From Oculatella sp. LEGE 06141 (GTDB taxonomy: Bacteria; Cyanobacteriota; Cyanobacteriia; Elainellales; Elainellaceae): a DNA stretch of 64,000 nucleotides. Location: positions 1 through 64,000 of the forward strand of contig NZ_JADEWO010000037.1 of NCBI RefSeq assembly GCF_015207605.1. The letters are read 5' to 3'. The notes beneath the pieces were generated by a model. The model ran no database searches and was not told where the DNA came from. It was given only the letters and a program-made list of their open reading frames with translations. This document shows, one piece after another, positions 1-9,716 of this stretch. Every line of letters starts with the position of its first letter. Within the stretch, counting starts at the first letter, position 1. Both the position numbers and the translations under genes were made by a program.

Positions 1-924
1 ACCCCCGGCCCCCCCAACCCAGACCACCGCTATCAAGATGTTTTGTCTACCGAAACGCCCTTAAAGCCGTCAGTTAATCGCAACAGCATTCCAATTGACT
101 CAATTTTGCATCGGTTGCAGGAAGTCACGGTTCTAAAGGTGCTAGGTTTCCTGGGGCAGCCAGACTTCATTATCCAATCCTATATGGATCAGCACTTTTA
201 CTACCCAACCGAGCGATTTGCCCGTTGGGAAGCACTGGAGGTGCTGGGCACTGTCTATGCCTACTGGCAAACACATCAGGTGTGGCTGCAAATTAGCCCC
301 TCCGACCAACGGGGCAAGCGGTGGTATAGCCTGCTGGCGGAGGACTTATCGCCGCTTGTAAGTAAGGCGACGTACAATTTGGCGGTAATGCTCAGCGGTT
401 ATCAAAGTAGAGTTGGACAGGTACACAGCCAGTACTCGATTCGAGACTTCCCGATTGATATTCAGAATTTTACCGATGCGGTTCAGCAAGCGGTTCTTCA
501 TCAACATCAGCTAGCCGTTTTAGTGCAAGGAGAACCGGGAACGGGTAAAACGGCATGGGCGCAAGCGGTGGCAAAGGAACTGCTCTCGCCCCTGGGATAC
601 GTTGTTTTTGTTCTGGATCATGATGCGGTTGAACACTTTATGCCGCCCACCTATCTGGAGCGCATTTGTCTCATCATCAACGAAGCAGACAATTTAGCTA
701 AAAACCGGGCGCTAGAAGTTGCCCAAAACAACAACAAAACAGAACATATTCTCAGTTTGTTGGATGGCACTTCCTATCAAAGCGTGATTGATACCACGGG
801 CATTCAAAGCCAGCAGCAGTTGGTCGTTCTCATGACGTGTAACACGGCTGAGCGGCTCGATCCAGCCATCCTGCGTAAGGGACGAATTGATTTAACCTAC
901 GAATTTACCCACCGTTTTGTTTAA
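1..924 (+). CDS. AAA family ATPase, 5' end outside the window
   Basis: The reading frame is open from base 1, so the gene probably begins upstream; a TTG at 43 is the first possible start inside the window. Counting from that TTG, a P-loop GEPGTGKT lies near residues 163-170. A Walker B strand ends in IINEAD, with Asn where most AAA proteins have Asp. A sensor-1 region follows (VVLMTCNTAERLD), then RKGRID, which resembles an arginine-finger segment. AAA proteins of this type use ATP hydrolysis to remodel other proteins; the substrate cannot be told. About 160 nt separate it from the ComFB gene downstream, on the same strand. The AAA assignment is secure, the role unknown. Confidence 0.85.
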   Translation, partial: TPGPPNPDHRYQDVLSTETPLKPSVNRNSIPIDSILHRLQEVTVLKVLGFLGQPDFIIQSYMDQHFYYPTERFARWEALEVLGTVYAYWQTHQVWLQISPSDQRGKRWYSLLAEDLSPLVSKATYNLAVMLSGYQSRVGQVHSQYSIRDFPIDIQNFTDAVQQAVLHQHQLAVLVQGEPGTGKTAWAQAVAKELLSPLGYVVFVLDHDAVEHFMPPTYLERICLIINEADNLAKNRALEVAQNNNKTEHILSLLDGTSYQSVIDTTGIQSQQQLVVLMTCNTAERLDPAILRKGRIDLTYEFTHRFV

Positions 925-1080
925 GCGATCGCCAACACCCCGATCAATACGGTCTTAAAGTCGAGTTTTATAGAAGCTTTAAAGGAACTGTCGGAATCTT
1001 TACCCACAGGATCGGCGATCGCTTCGAGAATGAATCTAGGTGTATTTAACTAGAACGGGCTTTTAGTCCGTGTAAACTTT

Positions 1081-1707
1081 ATGGCATCTTACAAGAACAT
1101 AATGGAAGTGCTGGTTGAAGAAGAGGCTAAAACGCAGTTAAAAGCACTTCCAGCACGGGTTGCTTCTTACATTAACCAGGTTGAGTTGATTGCCTATGCA
1201 CTGAACCAGTTGCCGTCTCTGTATGCCACCAGCCAGCAAGGGCTAGAGTATCAAGTTCAGCGCGGCAGAACCAAGTTTGGTACCCAAATTACCCAAGCGG
1301 TTCAACGGGCGATCGCGGCGATTCGTCGAGATCCATTACGCACATGTGTGCCGCTACAGTCGCAACCGCAATCGGTTCCACTACGAGACGTTTTACATCA
1401 ACTGCGGCTGGTGCTTAAAAATGACAAGGTAGATTGGGAGACATTACCAACCGCCGTTGCGGAGGCATTAGCCCAATCTGGAGCAGCGGGAGTTACCTGG
1501 GATGCCCGGTACGAAACCGCATCTAGCTCATCCTATGCCTCGTCCCGGCAGTCAACAGATGCCGTTTCGGTACCGACCGCTGATTTAACTCATCTGCACT
1601 GGAAAGGAAACGCAAAACAGCAGGTTCATCCTAAGCCAGAATACTCACCCCATCGGGCGGCTGATCGCTCTGATTCAGGGTGGGACGATCCGTTTCACAA
1701 GGTTTGA
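1081..1707 (+). CDS. Late competence development ComFB family protein
   Basis: The N-terminal part carries the ComFB pattern: NIMEVLVEEEA, then a helix with AYALNQLPSLYATS, then a helix rich in Gln and Arg, over about residues 5-95. The C-terminal 100 residues are low in complexity, rich in Ser, Gln and His, and look disordered. ComFB proteins are widespread in cyanobacteria, and members have been reported to bind cyclic dinucleotides and to influence competence and motility; that is knowledge of the family, not shown here. ATG start at 1081. The acidic first helix and the LPSLYATS motif are the basis of the call. Confidence 0.85.
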   Translation: MASYKNIMEVLVEEEAKTQLKALPARVASYINQVELIAYALNQLPSLYATSQQGLEYQVQRGRTKFGTQITQAVQRAIAAIRRDPLRTCVPLQSQPQSVPLRDVLHQLRLVLKNDKVDWETLPTAVAEALAQSGAAGVTWDARYETASSSSYASSRQSTDAVSVPTADLTHLHWKGNAKQQVHPKPEYSPHRAADRSDSGWDDPFHKV

Positions 1708-1715
1708 CTACGAGA

Positions 1716-1740
1716 GTTGAGGGTATCCATACCCCTCAAC
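1716..1740 (+). terminator. Hairpin after the ComFB gene
   Basis: GTTGAGGGTA and TACCCCTCAAC pair with a four-base loop and one bulge, starting 9 nt after the ComFB stop. There is no clear T run behind it, so it may be a weak terminator or a 3' stabilising hairpin. Confidence 0.45.
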
Positions 1741-1788
1741 CAACGGGGCACGGCTTCCCTCTGCTGCAATAAGGTGACAGAAGCGTGC

Positions 1789-2145
1789 CTATTCTTCTAG
1801 CTTCTCCTCCTGTTGCGAGGCGGTGAGAAGCCCCGATTTAATCATGAAATCAATCTGGGAGAAGGGCGAAGAGGTAGAGGGAGCGGCTACGGAGGTGGCT
1901 GCACTGCTGGGAGAATGGAGCAGGTTAGCCGCAGGATGGCAAATAACCGTAAGCAAACAGGAGCAAAAGGCTAGCAGCAGCAGATCCATGTCGCGGTTCG
2001 ACACTAAGCGCCGAGTTGCGGTTACCGCAACGGCTGTTGGCTGCCTGTAGAGACTGGCAGTTTTGTTCGATCGATCGCTATTTTCTGGTCGGTATGTCTG
2101 GCTCATTTTCACCACGGTCACAACCCTCAACTGCATTTCAAACAA
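1789..2145 (-). CDS. Possible small single-pass membrane protein
   Basis: This open frame gives up to 118 residues, or about 105 if the internal Met at 2106 is the start. It has one hydrophobic stretch (MDLLLLAFCSCLLTVIC) followed by a Ser/Ala/Pro-rich linker and an amphipathic tail ending in acidic residues. No family is recognised. It sits alone on the minus strand between two plus-strand genes, and overlapping frames on the other strand are also open, so it may be chance. The hydrophobic segment with a plausible short cytoplasmic tail is the only argument for it. Confidence 0.3.
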   Translation of the reverse strand: MFEMQLRVVTVVKMSQTYRPENSDRSNKTASLYRQPTAVAVTATRRLVSNRDMDLLLLAFCSCLLTVICHPAANLLHSPSSAATSVAAPSTSSPFSQIDFMIKSGLLTASQQEEKLEE

Positions 2146-2436
2146 AATACTCTGACTGGCGAGTATCTGGCTTATCTAGCTTGCCCAACTTTGCGTAACA
2201 GCTGACGCTTAAAGCAAAGTACCAGTCTACTTTAAATAACGAAATTTGGTTTCGGGTTGTTTCCGAGAGCGGCAATTTGGCTCGATCGCTGGCTGGAAGC
2301 TGCACTCGGGTTGTTTGTTGCTCCTGGCCAAACAATCCCCCGATCGCAAACTCCTTCTCGCGGAAGGCGACTTGATGCTGAAACCCTGTTAACCCTAAAG
2401 AGTAGTATTTGCTTGTTTTACAGGAGATTATTTATC

Positions 2437-2967
2437 GTGTCCCCTAATCCGAATGCAAACCAATCTTCATATCTGCCTCAAGAAACCCAAAACGTGGTTG
2501 ATGCATTTGAAGCATTGAATGCTGATGAAAAACTTGCGCTTCTTTATCTTGTATATAAAAAAATGGGCGATTCCATTACGCCTGCGGCTCCTTCGGTAAC
2601 CAATCCTGAACTAGCGCCAGGGTTGTTGGGAGACGTATTTGAGCTGTCGGGTGACGAGCAACTAGCTGTAATGAGGGCGATCGTTAATCGTGAAGACACA
2701 GAGCTTTCTCGCTCTTATGCCGCTCTCACCGAAAATAATCAGTTAATGGTTTGGTACGCCTGGGCGCAGGCCATGGGGGACAGCATTGTGGATGTTCCAG
2801 GTGACTACCAATACACCGATGCAACTAACAGCTCCTTGAGCCAGATTGAAACGCTAGAGTTTCAAGAACAGATTTCTATGCTGCGTGAAGTGGCAAGCCA
2901 CATGGGATTCAGCCAGGCTCAACCCATTCCCTCTCAGGCTGAAACTGGTAAAACATCCAGTTTGTAA
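2437..2967 (+). CDS. Helical carotenoid protein (OCP N-terminal-domain homologue)
   Basis: Starting at GTG 2437, with AGGAG 11 nt upstream, the protein has 176 residues. The frame is open further upstream, but that part lacks a ribosome site. It carries the alpha-helical carotenoid-binding domain seen in the orange carotenoid protein: DEKLALLYLVYKKMG, SITPAAP, the SRSYAALTENNQLMVWYAWA segment and a final helix near LEFQEQISMLREVASHMG. There is no C-terminal NTF2-like domain, which fits a helical carotenoid protein (HCP). Such proteins bind one keto-carotenoid; some quench singlet oxygen or phycobilisome energy. No OCP or FRP gene is seen nearby. A strong terminator follows at 3012. Confidence 0.88.
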   Translation: MSPNPNANQSSYLPQETQNVVDAFEALNADEKLALLYLVYKKMGDSITPAAPSVTNPELAPGLLGDVFELSGDEQLAVMRAIVNREDTELSRSYAALTENNQLMVWYAWAQAMGDSIVDVPGDYQYTDATNSSLSQIETLEFQEQISMLREVASHMGFSQAQPIPSQAETGKTSSL

Positions 2968-3011
2968 CCGTATAACCCCTATTTTCGTGGAATCAAGACG
3001 AACGATGATTG

Positions 3012-3036
3012 GGTAGGCAAGCGCCTACCTTTTCTT
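3012..3036 (+). terminator. Intrinsic terminator after the HCP gene
   Basis: GGTAGGC and GCCTACC form a perfect 7-bp stem with an AAGC loop, followed directly by TTTTCTT. It lies 45 nt after the HCP stop. Confidence 0.85.
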
Positions 3037-3186
3037 GTGTTGACCCTTGCAAATCGGGGAGGCGATCGCACCCTCGCTTAAGCAACAACCTGCCTGGCCG
3101 CTTGGCCTGATTGGGATTGGATCAACTAATACAGTCTGGCTACAGTGTACGGTTTACCTTAGGGTACGGGTCGAAGGGGGGACACG

Positions 3187-4425
3187 ATGAACTTGAAACT
3201 CAATAATGCTCAGTTACTTGGGCGAGATGGGCTGTGGGATGTGTCCATCGCAGATGACCGAATCGTGGACATAGCACCCCATCTTTCAGTTGTGGCAGAC
3301 CGAGTCATTGATGCCGGAGGGCAACTCCTGATTCCTGGTTTGGTTGATGCTCATATGCATCTCGACAAAGCGTTGTTGTTCGATCGCTGCGTCGCTGTTA
3401 CGGGTGATTTCAATGAGGCCATGCATGTTACCTTGCAGGCCAAGCACTCCTTTACCGTAGCCGATATTCAGACGCGAGCAAGGCGGGCACTGAAGCAAGC
3501 GATCGCCTTTGGCACAACGGCAATGCGAAGCCATGTTGAGGTTGATCCAGTCATTCAGGTCACTGGGCTAGAAGCGTTGCTGCCGTTGCGGGATGAGTAT
3601 GCCTGGGGGCTAACGTTGCAACTGGCAGTATTTGCCCAAGAAGGTATTACAAACCAGGCCGGAACCGTTGATTTATTGCAGCAGGCGATGGCAATGGGTG
3701 CTGATGTGGTTGGGTCTGCACCGTATGTCGATCCTGATCCAGAGCAGAATATTCGAATCATCTTCGACATTGCTCAAGAATTCGACTGTGATGTTGATTT
3801 TCACCTGGATTATCTGGACGACGATAGCCCCATGCTGTTGCCGTTTGTGGTTTCTGAGACGGTGCGACGAGGCTGGCAGGGGCGTGTTTGTGTTGGGCAC
3901 ATGACCAAACTGGCAGGGCTGCCGCCGGCTGAATTAGCGGCGATCGCCCCAACGATTCAAGAGGCCGATCTTTCAATCTTGGCGCTGCCTGCTTCTGATG
4001 TTTACATCATGGCTCGTAAGGATACTCACAACGTGCGACGCGGTGTAGCTCCAATTCACACGCTGGCGCAGCTTGGCGTTAATACTGCGTTCGCGGTCAA
4101 CAATGTTCAAAATCTGTTTACGCCCTTTGGTGATGGCGATGTACTCAAAATTGCCACGTTGGTTGCTCAACTGCTGCAACTGGGCACACCTGCGGCTCAT
4201 CAGCTCTGCCTGGAAATGGCTACAACCCGAGCAGCGAGGGCAATTGGCATTCACGGTTATGGCATTGCTCCAGGGGGCATTGCCGATTTGGTGCTGTTAA
4301 ATGCCACCTCGGTGAGTGAGGCGATCGCCGCTGCCCCCCCTGGACGGATGGTAATTAAACGCGGACAGATCGTAGCGCAGAGCAAGCTGGAACAACAGTG
4401 GTTTGCTGAAACCGCCGTTCATTAA
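3187..4425 (+). CDS. Cytosine-deaminase-like amidohydrolase
   Basis: The 412-residue protein has the layout of the metal-dependent amidohydrolase superfamily: a small N-terminal beta part, PGLVDAHMHLDKA (first HxH metal site, about residues 50-61), MRSHVEVDP, FHLDYLDDD, VGHMTKLAG and a C-terminal GIAPGGIADLVLL strand. The order resembles cytosine deaminase CodA and triazine-type hydrolases. Two positions are odd. The Glu expected three residues after the His (CodA HCDE) is Tyr in HLDY, and the late Asp-Asp motif reads NNV. The substrate is therefore open. Start ATG 3187 follows a G-rich Shine-Dalgarno. It is flanked by unrelated genes. Confidence 0.82.
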   Translation: MNLKLNNAQLLGRDGLWDVSIADDRIVDIAPHLSVVADRVIDAGGQLLIPGLVDAHMHLDKALLFDRCVAVTGDFNEAMHVTLQAKHSFTVADIQTRARRALKQAIAFGTTAMRSHVEVDPVIQVTGLEALLPLRDEYAWGLTLQLAVFAQEGITNQAGTVDLLQQAMAMGADVVGSAPYVDPDPEQNIRIIFDIAQEFDCDVDFHLDYLDDDSPMLLPFVVSETVRRGWQGRVCVGHMTKLAGLPPAELAAIAPTIQEADLSILALPASDVYIMARKDTHNVRRGVAPIHTLAQLGVNTAFAVNNVQNLFTPFGDGDVLKIATLVAQLLQLGTPAAHQLCLEMATTRAARAIGIHGYGIAPGGIADLVLLNATSVSEAIAAAPPGRMVIKRGQIVAQSKLEQQWFAETAVH

Positions 4426-4603
4426 AACAGCAGTTCCGTGATTGCAGGACAAACCGAATCCCCTCGTCCAGGATATGGATGGATTCTGCAACTTTTTAAT
4501 TGAGGGGTGCGAAAGGCGGGGAAAACATGGGAATTCTGAGCGGAGAAGACCACAGTTGATGCCACTGGTCGCCAGCGAAGTGCGCCTGTGCAGGAGAGCC
4601 TAA

Positions 4604-6214
4604 ATGAAAGCACCATTTCCAGAGAATGAAGAGCAGAGAATTGCTGCTCTGTTGCGCTACCAAGTTCTCGATACTGCCATTGAAACGGCATTCGACGATT
4701 TCACTCAGCTTTCTGCCCACATTTGTCAAACGCCTATTGCGCTAGTGAGTTTAGTTGATCAGCATCGGCAGTGGTTCAAATCTAAAGTGGGTTTAGACGC
4801 AGCAGAAACCTCGCGTGACCTGGCCTTTTGCGCCCACGCCATTTTGCAGCCTGACCTATTTGAAGTTCCAGATGCACAGCTAGATGAGCGGTTTGCCGAC
4901 AACCCTTTGGTGACGTCTGACCCTAAAATTCGCTTCTATGCTGGTGCCCCACTGACAACCCCTGATGGATTTGCGTTGGGTACATTGTGTGTCATTGACT
5001 ATGCACCCCGGCAATTGACGCTGCCACAGCGTGAAGCGTTAGCCTCGCTGAGTCGGCAAGTGGTGACCCAACTCGAACTGCGTCACAAGCTGAGTGTGTT
5101 AGCCGCCGAAAAGACGGAGCGACTGCAAGCCGAAAAGCAAGTGCGGGCGCTGAACGCAGAACTGGAACAGCGGGTAGAGGAGCGTACCGCTGCGTTGCAG
5201 CAGTCTAACAACGAACTCATCAGTGAAATTGCAGAGCGAACGCAAACGGAACTTGCTTTACGTCAATCGGAATTGCAACTGCGAGATCAAGCCTTTCAGC
5301 TTGAGCAAGCCCTACAGCGCTTGCATCAGACGCAAGCCCACCTGGTGCAAACCGAAAAAATGACGGCCTTGGGTCAACTGGTTGCCGGAATTGCCCATGA
5401 GATCAATAACCCCGTTAGTTTTATTCATGGCAACGTGGCACATGCCATTGGCTATGCCCATGATCTGCTGCGGTTACTAGCAACCTATCGTCAACACTAT
5501 CCTCAGCCCGTTCCAGCCGTTCAGGCTGAAATTGAAGCGATCGAGGTTGACCTCAATTTTATGATGGAAGATTTTCCCAAAACGCTGGCTTCCATGAAAC
5601 TGGGCACCGATCGCATTCGGCAAATTGTGTTATCGCTACGCAACTTCTCTCGCTTAGATGAAGCAGAACGGCAGCCGATTAACTTACATGATGGAATAGA
5701 TGGAACGCTGCTGCTGCTGCGCCATCGACTGAAAGAAAATGCTGGTCATCCCCAAATTACGGTGATTCAGGAGTATGGTCAGTTGCCTCCTGTTGCTTGC
5801 TTCGCAGGTCCACTCAATCAAGTCTTCATGAATTTGTTGAGCAATGCGATCGATGCCCTGGAGGAGGAAATGGGACGGACTCCCAGGGATGTTTCTGGTG
5901 TCGATCCGGCGACTCATGCTGCGGTTGCAGCCCCCTTCATTCGGATTCGCACCGAAACCGTTGATGCCGATTGGGTCAAGATTCAGATTATAGACAACGG
6001 GCCAGGCATGTTAGAAAGCGTTCGCTCTCGCCTGTTTCAGCCCTTCTTTACAACGAAAGCATCTGGAAAAGGAACGGGTCTGGGGTTGTCGATTAGCCAT
6101 CAAATTGTCGTTGAAAGGCACCAGGGCAAAATCGAAGTGTCATCAGCTTTGGGTCAAGGAACAACCTTCACAATTTTGCTACCCGTTGGCTGCAAAAAAA
6201 CAGCGGTGTTGTGA
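4604..6214 (+). CDS. GAF-domain sensor histidine kinase
   Basis: The 536-residue protein begins with a GAF domain (about residues 10-170; FCAHAI and [20 protein letters not shown] are typical). A coiled coil with [14 protein letters not shown] follows, and then a kinase core with GIAHEINNP, phospho-accepting His at about 265. The ATPase part shows [22 protein letters not shown] and [11 protein letters not shown]. No membrane segment or receiver is present, so it is a soluble kinase. GAF domains sense small molecules or, with a bilin, light; no bilin-binding Cys can be assigned. The core closely resembles that of the kinase at 45388. AGGAG precedes ATG 4604. No response regulator lies beside it. 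Confidence 0.92.
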   Translation: MKAPFPENEEQRIAALLRYQVLDTAIETAFDDFTQLSAHICQTPIALVSLVDQHRQWFKSKVGLDAAETSRDLAFCAHAILQPDLFEVPDAQLDERFADNPLVTSDPKIRFYAGAPLTTPDGFALGTLCVIDYAPRQLTLPQREALASLSRQVVTQLELRHKLSVLAAEKTERLQAEKQVRALNAELEQRVEERTAALQQSNNELISEIAERTQTELALRQSELQLRDQAFQLEQALQRLHQTQAHLVQTEKMTALGQLVAGIAHEINNPVSFIHGNVAHAIGYAHDLLRLLATYRQHYPQPVPAVQAEIEAIEVDLNFMMEDFPKTLASMKLGTDRIRQIVLSLRNFSRLDEAERQPINLHDGIDGTLLLLRHRLKENAGHPQITVIQEYGQLPPVACFAGPLNQVFMNLLSNAIDALEEEMGRTPRDVSGVDPATHAAVAAPFIRIRTETVDADWVKIQIIDNGPGMLESVRSRLFQPFFTTKASGKGTGLGLSISHQIVVERHQGKIEVSSALGQGTTFTILLPVGCKKTAVL

Positions 6215-6350
6215 TGGGTTGTGTTGCCATCCAGGACTGAGCTAAGCGGCGGAAAATTCGTTGTGAGACTAAAAAATATTAAGAAAAAACATTAAGGAAA
6301 TCTAAAGCACTAAAATATTCTCCAGGAAAACAATATAGAGATAGCGTGCT

Positions 6351-6482
6351 ATGCGAAACAAAATTCCCTACCAAAGCGGCGCTAAGGTATCTCAAAGTGC
6401 AACGGACAATGCAACCGATGAAAAGAAACTGATGCCCACGCCGCTACAACTTCGCCATCGGCAGCTTAAGTGGTCTCGCTGA
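6351..6482 (+). CDS. Possible 43-residue basic peptide
   Basis: ATG 6351 opens a short frame ending at TGA 6482, two bases before the stop of the convergent crtD. The peptide is polar and basic, ending in a run of Arg, His and Lys. AGAGAT about 15 nt upstream is a poor ribosome site. No family is recognised; it could be chance. Confidence 0.25.
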   Translation: MRNKIPYQSGAKVSQSATDNATDEKKLMPTPLQLRHRQLKWSR

Positions 6483-6484
6483 GG

Positions 6485-8017
6485 TTAAGGATTCGCTTCA
6501 ATCTGCCGAACGACCGTCCAGGCCGAATAGCTGACCCCAGCCGTTCCTTCGCCGGGGTGGGTTGAATCGCCGACCAACCAAAGGTGTTGAACCGGAGTGC
6601 GGTTGGCAAAACCAAAGGGGCCAAAGGTGGCAACCCGCTGGCCGATGCCGCCGACGCTGCCCTGCTCCCGCCCGGTGAAGTGAGCAAAGGTGCGGGGGGT
6701 GGCTGCTTCAACGTGAATCATGGTTTCGTCGGTTAAGTTGAAGACAGCGGAAAGACGCGCGATCGCCTCCTGAGTGTAGTGCTGCTTCAAGACTGAATAG
6801 TCGTCGTTCTGCCACCACAGAGCCGTATCCGTGAAGGAAGAGGCAATGATTGTGGCTTTGCCTTCTGGGGCGCGGCCATCCCCTGGGTGACTTACCGACA
6901 CAAACAGAGAGTTGTTTTCGCCAATGGGGCCGTTGTAGTCGTACAAAAACTGTAAATGAGGTGGACAGTTGGCTGGAACGGCTGATTGGTCAACGCCCAG
7001 GTAAACCACGAACGCACCAGAGGCCGGAGGGAGCTTATCGACGCGCCGTTGATAGCCCGTCAGAGGATGGCCTGTAGAAGACGGGGTTCCGACTAACTGC
7101 ACCAGATTTTGTGCCGTGACATTCGCCACAACGTGGTCGGCTGGCTCTGTCCACACCTCGCCTGTCTTCTGGTTGCGAATGCGAACTGCCGTGGCCTTAC
7201 CGTTTGTGGTGTCGATCTGCTCAACTGTGTGACGCATCAGGAGCGTGCCACCGTCACGGGTGAGAGCCGCAACCAGGCGATCGCTCAACACCTGCATACT
7301 GCCTTGCAAATGATACAGCCCTTGCGGCTCTTGCGACACGCCCAACGCCGTTGCAGCATAGAGTAGAGCGGTTTCTTCAGCACTCACCTGAGAGTAAAGC
7401 TTCAACTGCAAATCTAAAAAGGTTTTGAGCCGTCGATCATCGCCCAACCCATACCAGCGCAAAACTTGCCCAACCGTGGAGAAAGTGTGGGGCAGCGTTA
7501 GCAAGGTGCCCGGTCGCACGGCGTGTACCGTTTGCCACACATCCCATAGGTTACGCGGCGGCAAGACGGGGTCACGCGATTGGAACTGCCAACTGTGGCG
7601 GAATAGGGTGGCTAATAGCTGCCAAAATGGTTCGCTGCCTGGAAATTGACGTTGCCGCTCTTGTTGCCACCGCTGCGGGTCGCGCCAGACCTGAATTGCG
7701 TCTGTTTCACCAGGCAAATATACGGCACAGGCTGGGTCGCAGGGAGTTGCTTCGGGCAAGTCTATCTCTAATTCAGCAAAAATGCGGTGATGGATGCCTC
7801 CGGGTTCCAGTCCAGCGACTTGAGTCGCGCCTACATCGAACGTGAACCCGCGCCGCTTAAAGGTAGAGGCACACCCCCCTGGAACGATCGCCTGATCGAG
7901 AACTAGAACCTGGTACCCTCGACGAGCCAACAAAGCGGCTGTTGTCAACCCTCCAATGCCTGCGCCAACTACGACAACACGGCAAGACGAAGGGGTGTGA
8001 GCGGAGGGGCGTGGCAT
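6485..8017 (-). CDS. crtD: C-3',4' carotenoid desaturase CrtD
   Basis: The 510-residue protein opens with an FAD-binding Rossmann motif, VVVGAGIGGLTTAALLARRG (about residues 14-33). VPGGCASTFKRRGFTFDVG follows, typical of CrtI-like phytoene-desaturase relatives, and a C-terminal WLVGDSTHPGEGTAGVSYS completes the FAD site. Cyanobacterial proteins of this kind (CrtD) introduce the 3',4' double bond during myxoxanthophyll synthesis in the membrane; that is family knowledge. The alternative CrtO-type ketolase or CrtH isomerase is less likely from the N-terminal signature. It is transcribed toward the GAF kinase and divergent from the M16 peptidase across about 400 nt. Confidence 0.82.
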   Translation of the reverse strand: MPRPSAHTPSSCRVVVVGAGIGGLTTAALLARRGYQVLVLDQAIVPGGCASTFKRRGFTFDVGATQVAGLEPGGIHHRIFAELEIDLPEATPCDPACAVYLPGETDAIQVWRDPQRWQQERQRQFPGSEPFWQLLATLFRHSWQFQSRDPVLPPRNLWDVWQTVHAVRPGTLLTLPHTFSTVGQVLRWYGLGDDRRLKTFLDLQLKLYSQVSAEETALLYAATALGVSQEPQGLYHLQGSMQVLSDRLVAALTRDGGTLLMRHTVEQIDTTNGKATAVRIRNQKTGEVWTEPADHVVANVTAQNLVQLVGTPSSTGHPLTGYQRRVDKLPPASGAFVVYLGVDQSAVPANCPPHLQFLYDYNGPIGENNSLFVSVSHPGDGRAPEGKATIIASSFTDTALWWQNDDYSVLKQHYTQEAIARLSAVFNLTDETMIHVEAATPRTFAHFTGREQGSVGGIGQRVATFGPFGFANRTPVQHLWLVGDSTHPGEGTAGVSYSAWTVVRQIEANP

Positions 8018-8414
8018 TAGATGGTTTACATTGCTTAATACTGCTCTTATTTTATCGCGTACCCTGCTGCAATGGGCTGAGGGAATGAAAGAGTGCCAGT
8101 TCTTTTAGAGTCGGGGGAGCCAATCACCAGAGTTTGATTAAGCCGCGTTCATCTTTGAACGGTACTGAAATGGGCGATCGCTCATATCCTACGGTGACAA
8201 ACAGCCGTTACCCTGAATATCCCGTACCTGTACTGGTTTTAGTTGCAGTAAAAGTAAGGAACCGCTTAGTGGATTTCACTGAGGCGGACAAACTATGGGG
8301 CGGTGAATTTCACTGAAATATCAACTAAAACTGCCGAAATGTCGTCTGAGAACCAATACTGCTGAACTGTGACGATTAAGATGGGTAAAGAATGTACTGG
8401 TCTTAGAGAATTTC
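8018..8414. other. Divergent intergenic region, crtD to M16 peptidase
   Basis: No convincing gene is seen. The region must hold both promoters. It contains a direct repeat ATTTCACTGA (8273-8282 and 8307-8316) and two similar GTACTGGT blocks near 8229 and 8395, which could be regulator sites, but nothing ties them to a known factor. Confidence 0.4.
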
Positions 8415-9716
8415 ATGACCTCAATCCTGATTGACTCCCCTGTTCCCCGGCTAAACTCCCCAACGGTGCGTCGTCTGCCTAACGGTTTGACGATTGTGGC
8501 AGAACAGATGCCCATTGAGGCGGTGAATCTGAGTCTATGGCTGCGAGTTGGTTCAGCCGTTGAGACAGAAGACATTAATGGCATGGCTCACTTTTTGGAG
8601 CACATGATTTTTAAAGGAACAAGCCGTTTACAAAGCGGTGAATTTGAACGGCTGATCGAGCAGCAAGGTGCTGTAACGAACGCAGCAACCAGCCAAGATT
8701 ACACGCACTATTACATCACTACGGCTCCTAAAGATTTTGCAAAGCTGGCTCCGCTGCAAATTGAAGTCGTGATGAATGCTGCCATCCCGGATGAGGCGTT
8801 TGAGCGGGAACGGTTTGTCATCCTGGAAGAAATTCGGCGGGCAGAAGACAGCCCACGCCGCCGTTCTTTCTATCGCTCTATGGAAATGACCTTTGAGCGA
8901 TTGCCTTATCGTCGTCCGGTGCTAGGCCCCATGTCAGTGATTGAAAACTTGACGGCTCAGCAAATGAGGGACTTTCACGCGACCTGGTATCAGCCAGAGT
9001 CAATTACAGCGGTGGCGGTTGGTAATCTTCCGGTGGAAGAGTTGATTCAAACAGTAGCCGATGGATTCGCGTCTGCTCAGCGACATACTCTCAAAAGTCC
9101 CAGGGTTAATGTACCAGCATTGCCGCCTGCTGCAGTGGAGCCAGCATTTGCGGGCATCAATCGGCGCGAATATGTGGATGATACGTTACAACAGGCGCGG
9201 TTGATTATGACCTGGCGCGTTCCAGGCATCGTCAATTTACCAGAAACCTATGGTCTCGATATCCTGTCATCGGTGATGGGGCGAGGGCGAACGGCTCGTC
9301 TATTCCGAGAGTTGCGGGAAGAGCGAGGACTGGTCACCAGTATTGCCGCCAGCAATATGACCTACACCCAGCAGGGGGTCTTTTACATCTCGGCGCAGCT
9401 TCCGGTGGAGAATGTGCCTGTTGTTGAAGCGGCGATCGCCGATCATATCCGTCGTCTGCAAGCGGAACCGATTTCGGTCGCTGAAATTAACCGAGTTCGA
9501 ACGCTGGTTGCCAATCGCTATGTTTTTGGTAACGAAACACCGAGCGATCGCGCTGGGGTTTACGGCTACTATCAATCTGTGGTGGGTGATTTGGCTCCAG
9601 CTCTTGACTATCCAACCCAGATTCGGGCAATCGACGCAGATGAACTAATGGCGGCAGCCCAACGGCATCTTTCGCCCGATGCCTATGGCGTGGTTGAATT
9701 AAAGCCAGCCGCGTAG
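8415..9716 (+). CDS. M16 family zinc peptidase
   Basis: The 433-residue protein has the inverted zinc motif HFLEH at residues 59-63, with the supporting Glu in EEIRRAED about 75 residues on. The second half (from about 200) repeats the fold and holds RELREERGLVTSIAAS, the arginine/tyrosine-region signature of M16B enzymes. Length matches the single-chain M16B type related to mitochondrial processing peptidase and PqqF-like proteins. It has no signal peptide, so it likely acts in the cytoplasm or in a complex. In cyanobacteria M16 genes often come as pairs; here only one copy is present. All catalytic residues are kept, so it should be active. Confidence 0.92.
   Translation: MTSILIDSPVPRLNSPTVRRLPNGLTIVAEQMPIEAVNLSLWLRVGSAVETEDINGMAHFLEHMIFKGTSRLQSGEFERLIEQQGAVTNAATSQDYTHYYITTAPKDFAKLAPLQIEVVMNAAIPDEAFERERFVILEEIRRAEDSPRRRSFYRSMEMTFERLPYRRPVLGPMSVIENLTAQQMRDFHATWYQPESITAVAVGNLPVEELIQTVADGFASAQRHTLKSPRVNVPALPPAAVEPAFAGINRREYVDDTLQQARLIMTWRVPGIVNLPETYGLDILSSVMGRGRTARLFRELREERGLVTSIAASNMTYTQQGVFYISAQLPVENVPVVEAAIADHIRRLQAEPISVAEINRVRTLVANRYVFGNETPSDRAGVYGYYQSVVGDLAPALDYPTQIRAIDADELMAAAQRHLSPDAYGVVELKPAA

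Noticed and set aside
8134-8316. Plus-strand frame of 60 codons between crtD and the M16 gene
   Set aside because: No ribosome site; it covers the divergent promoters and a direct repeat.
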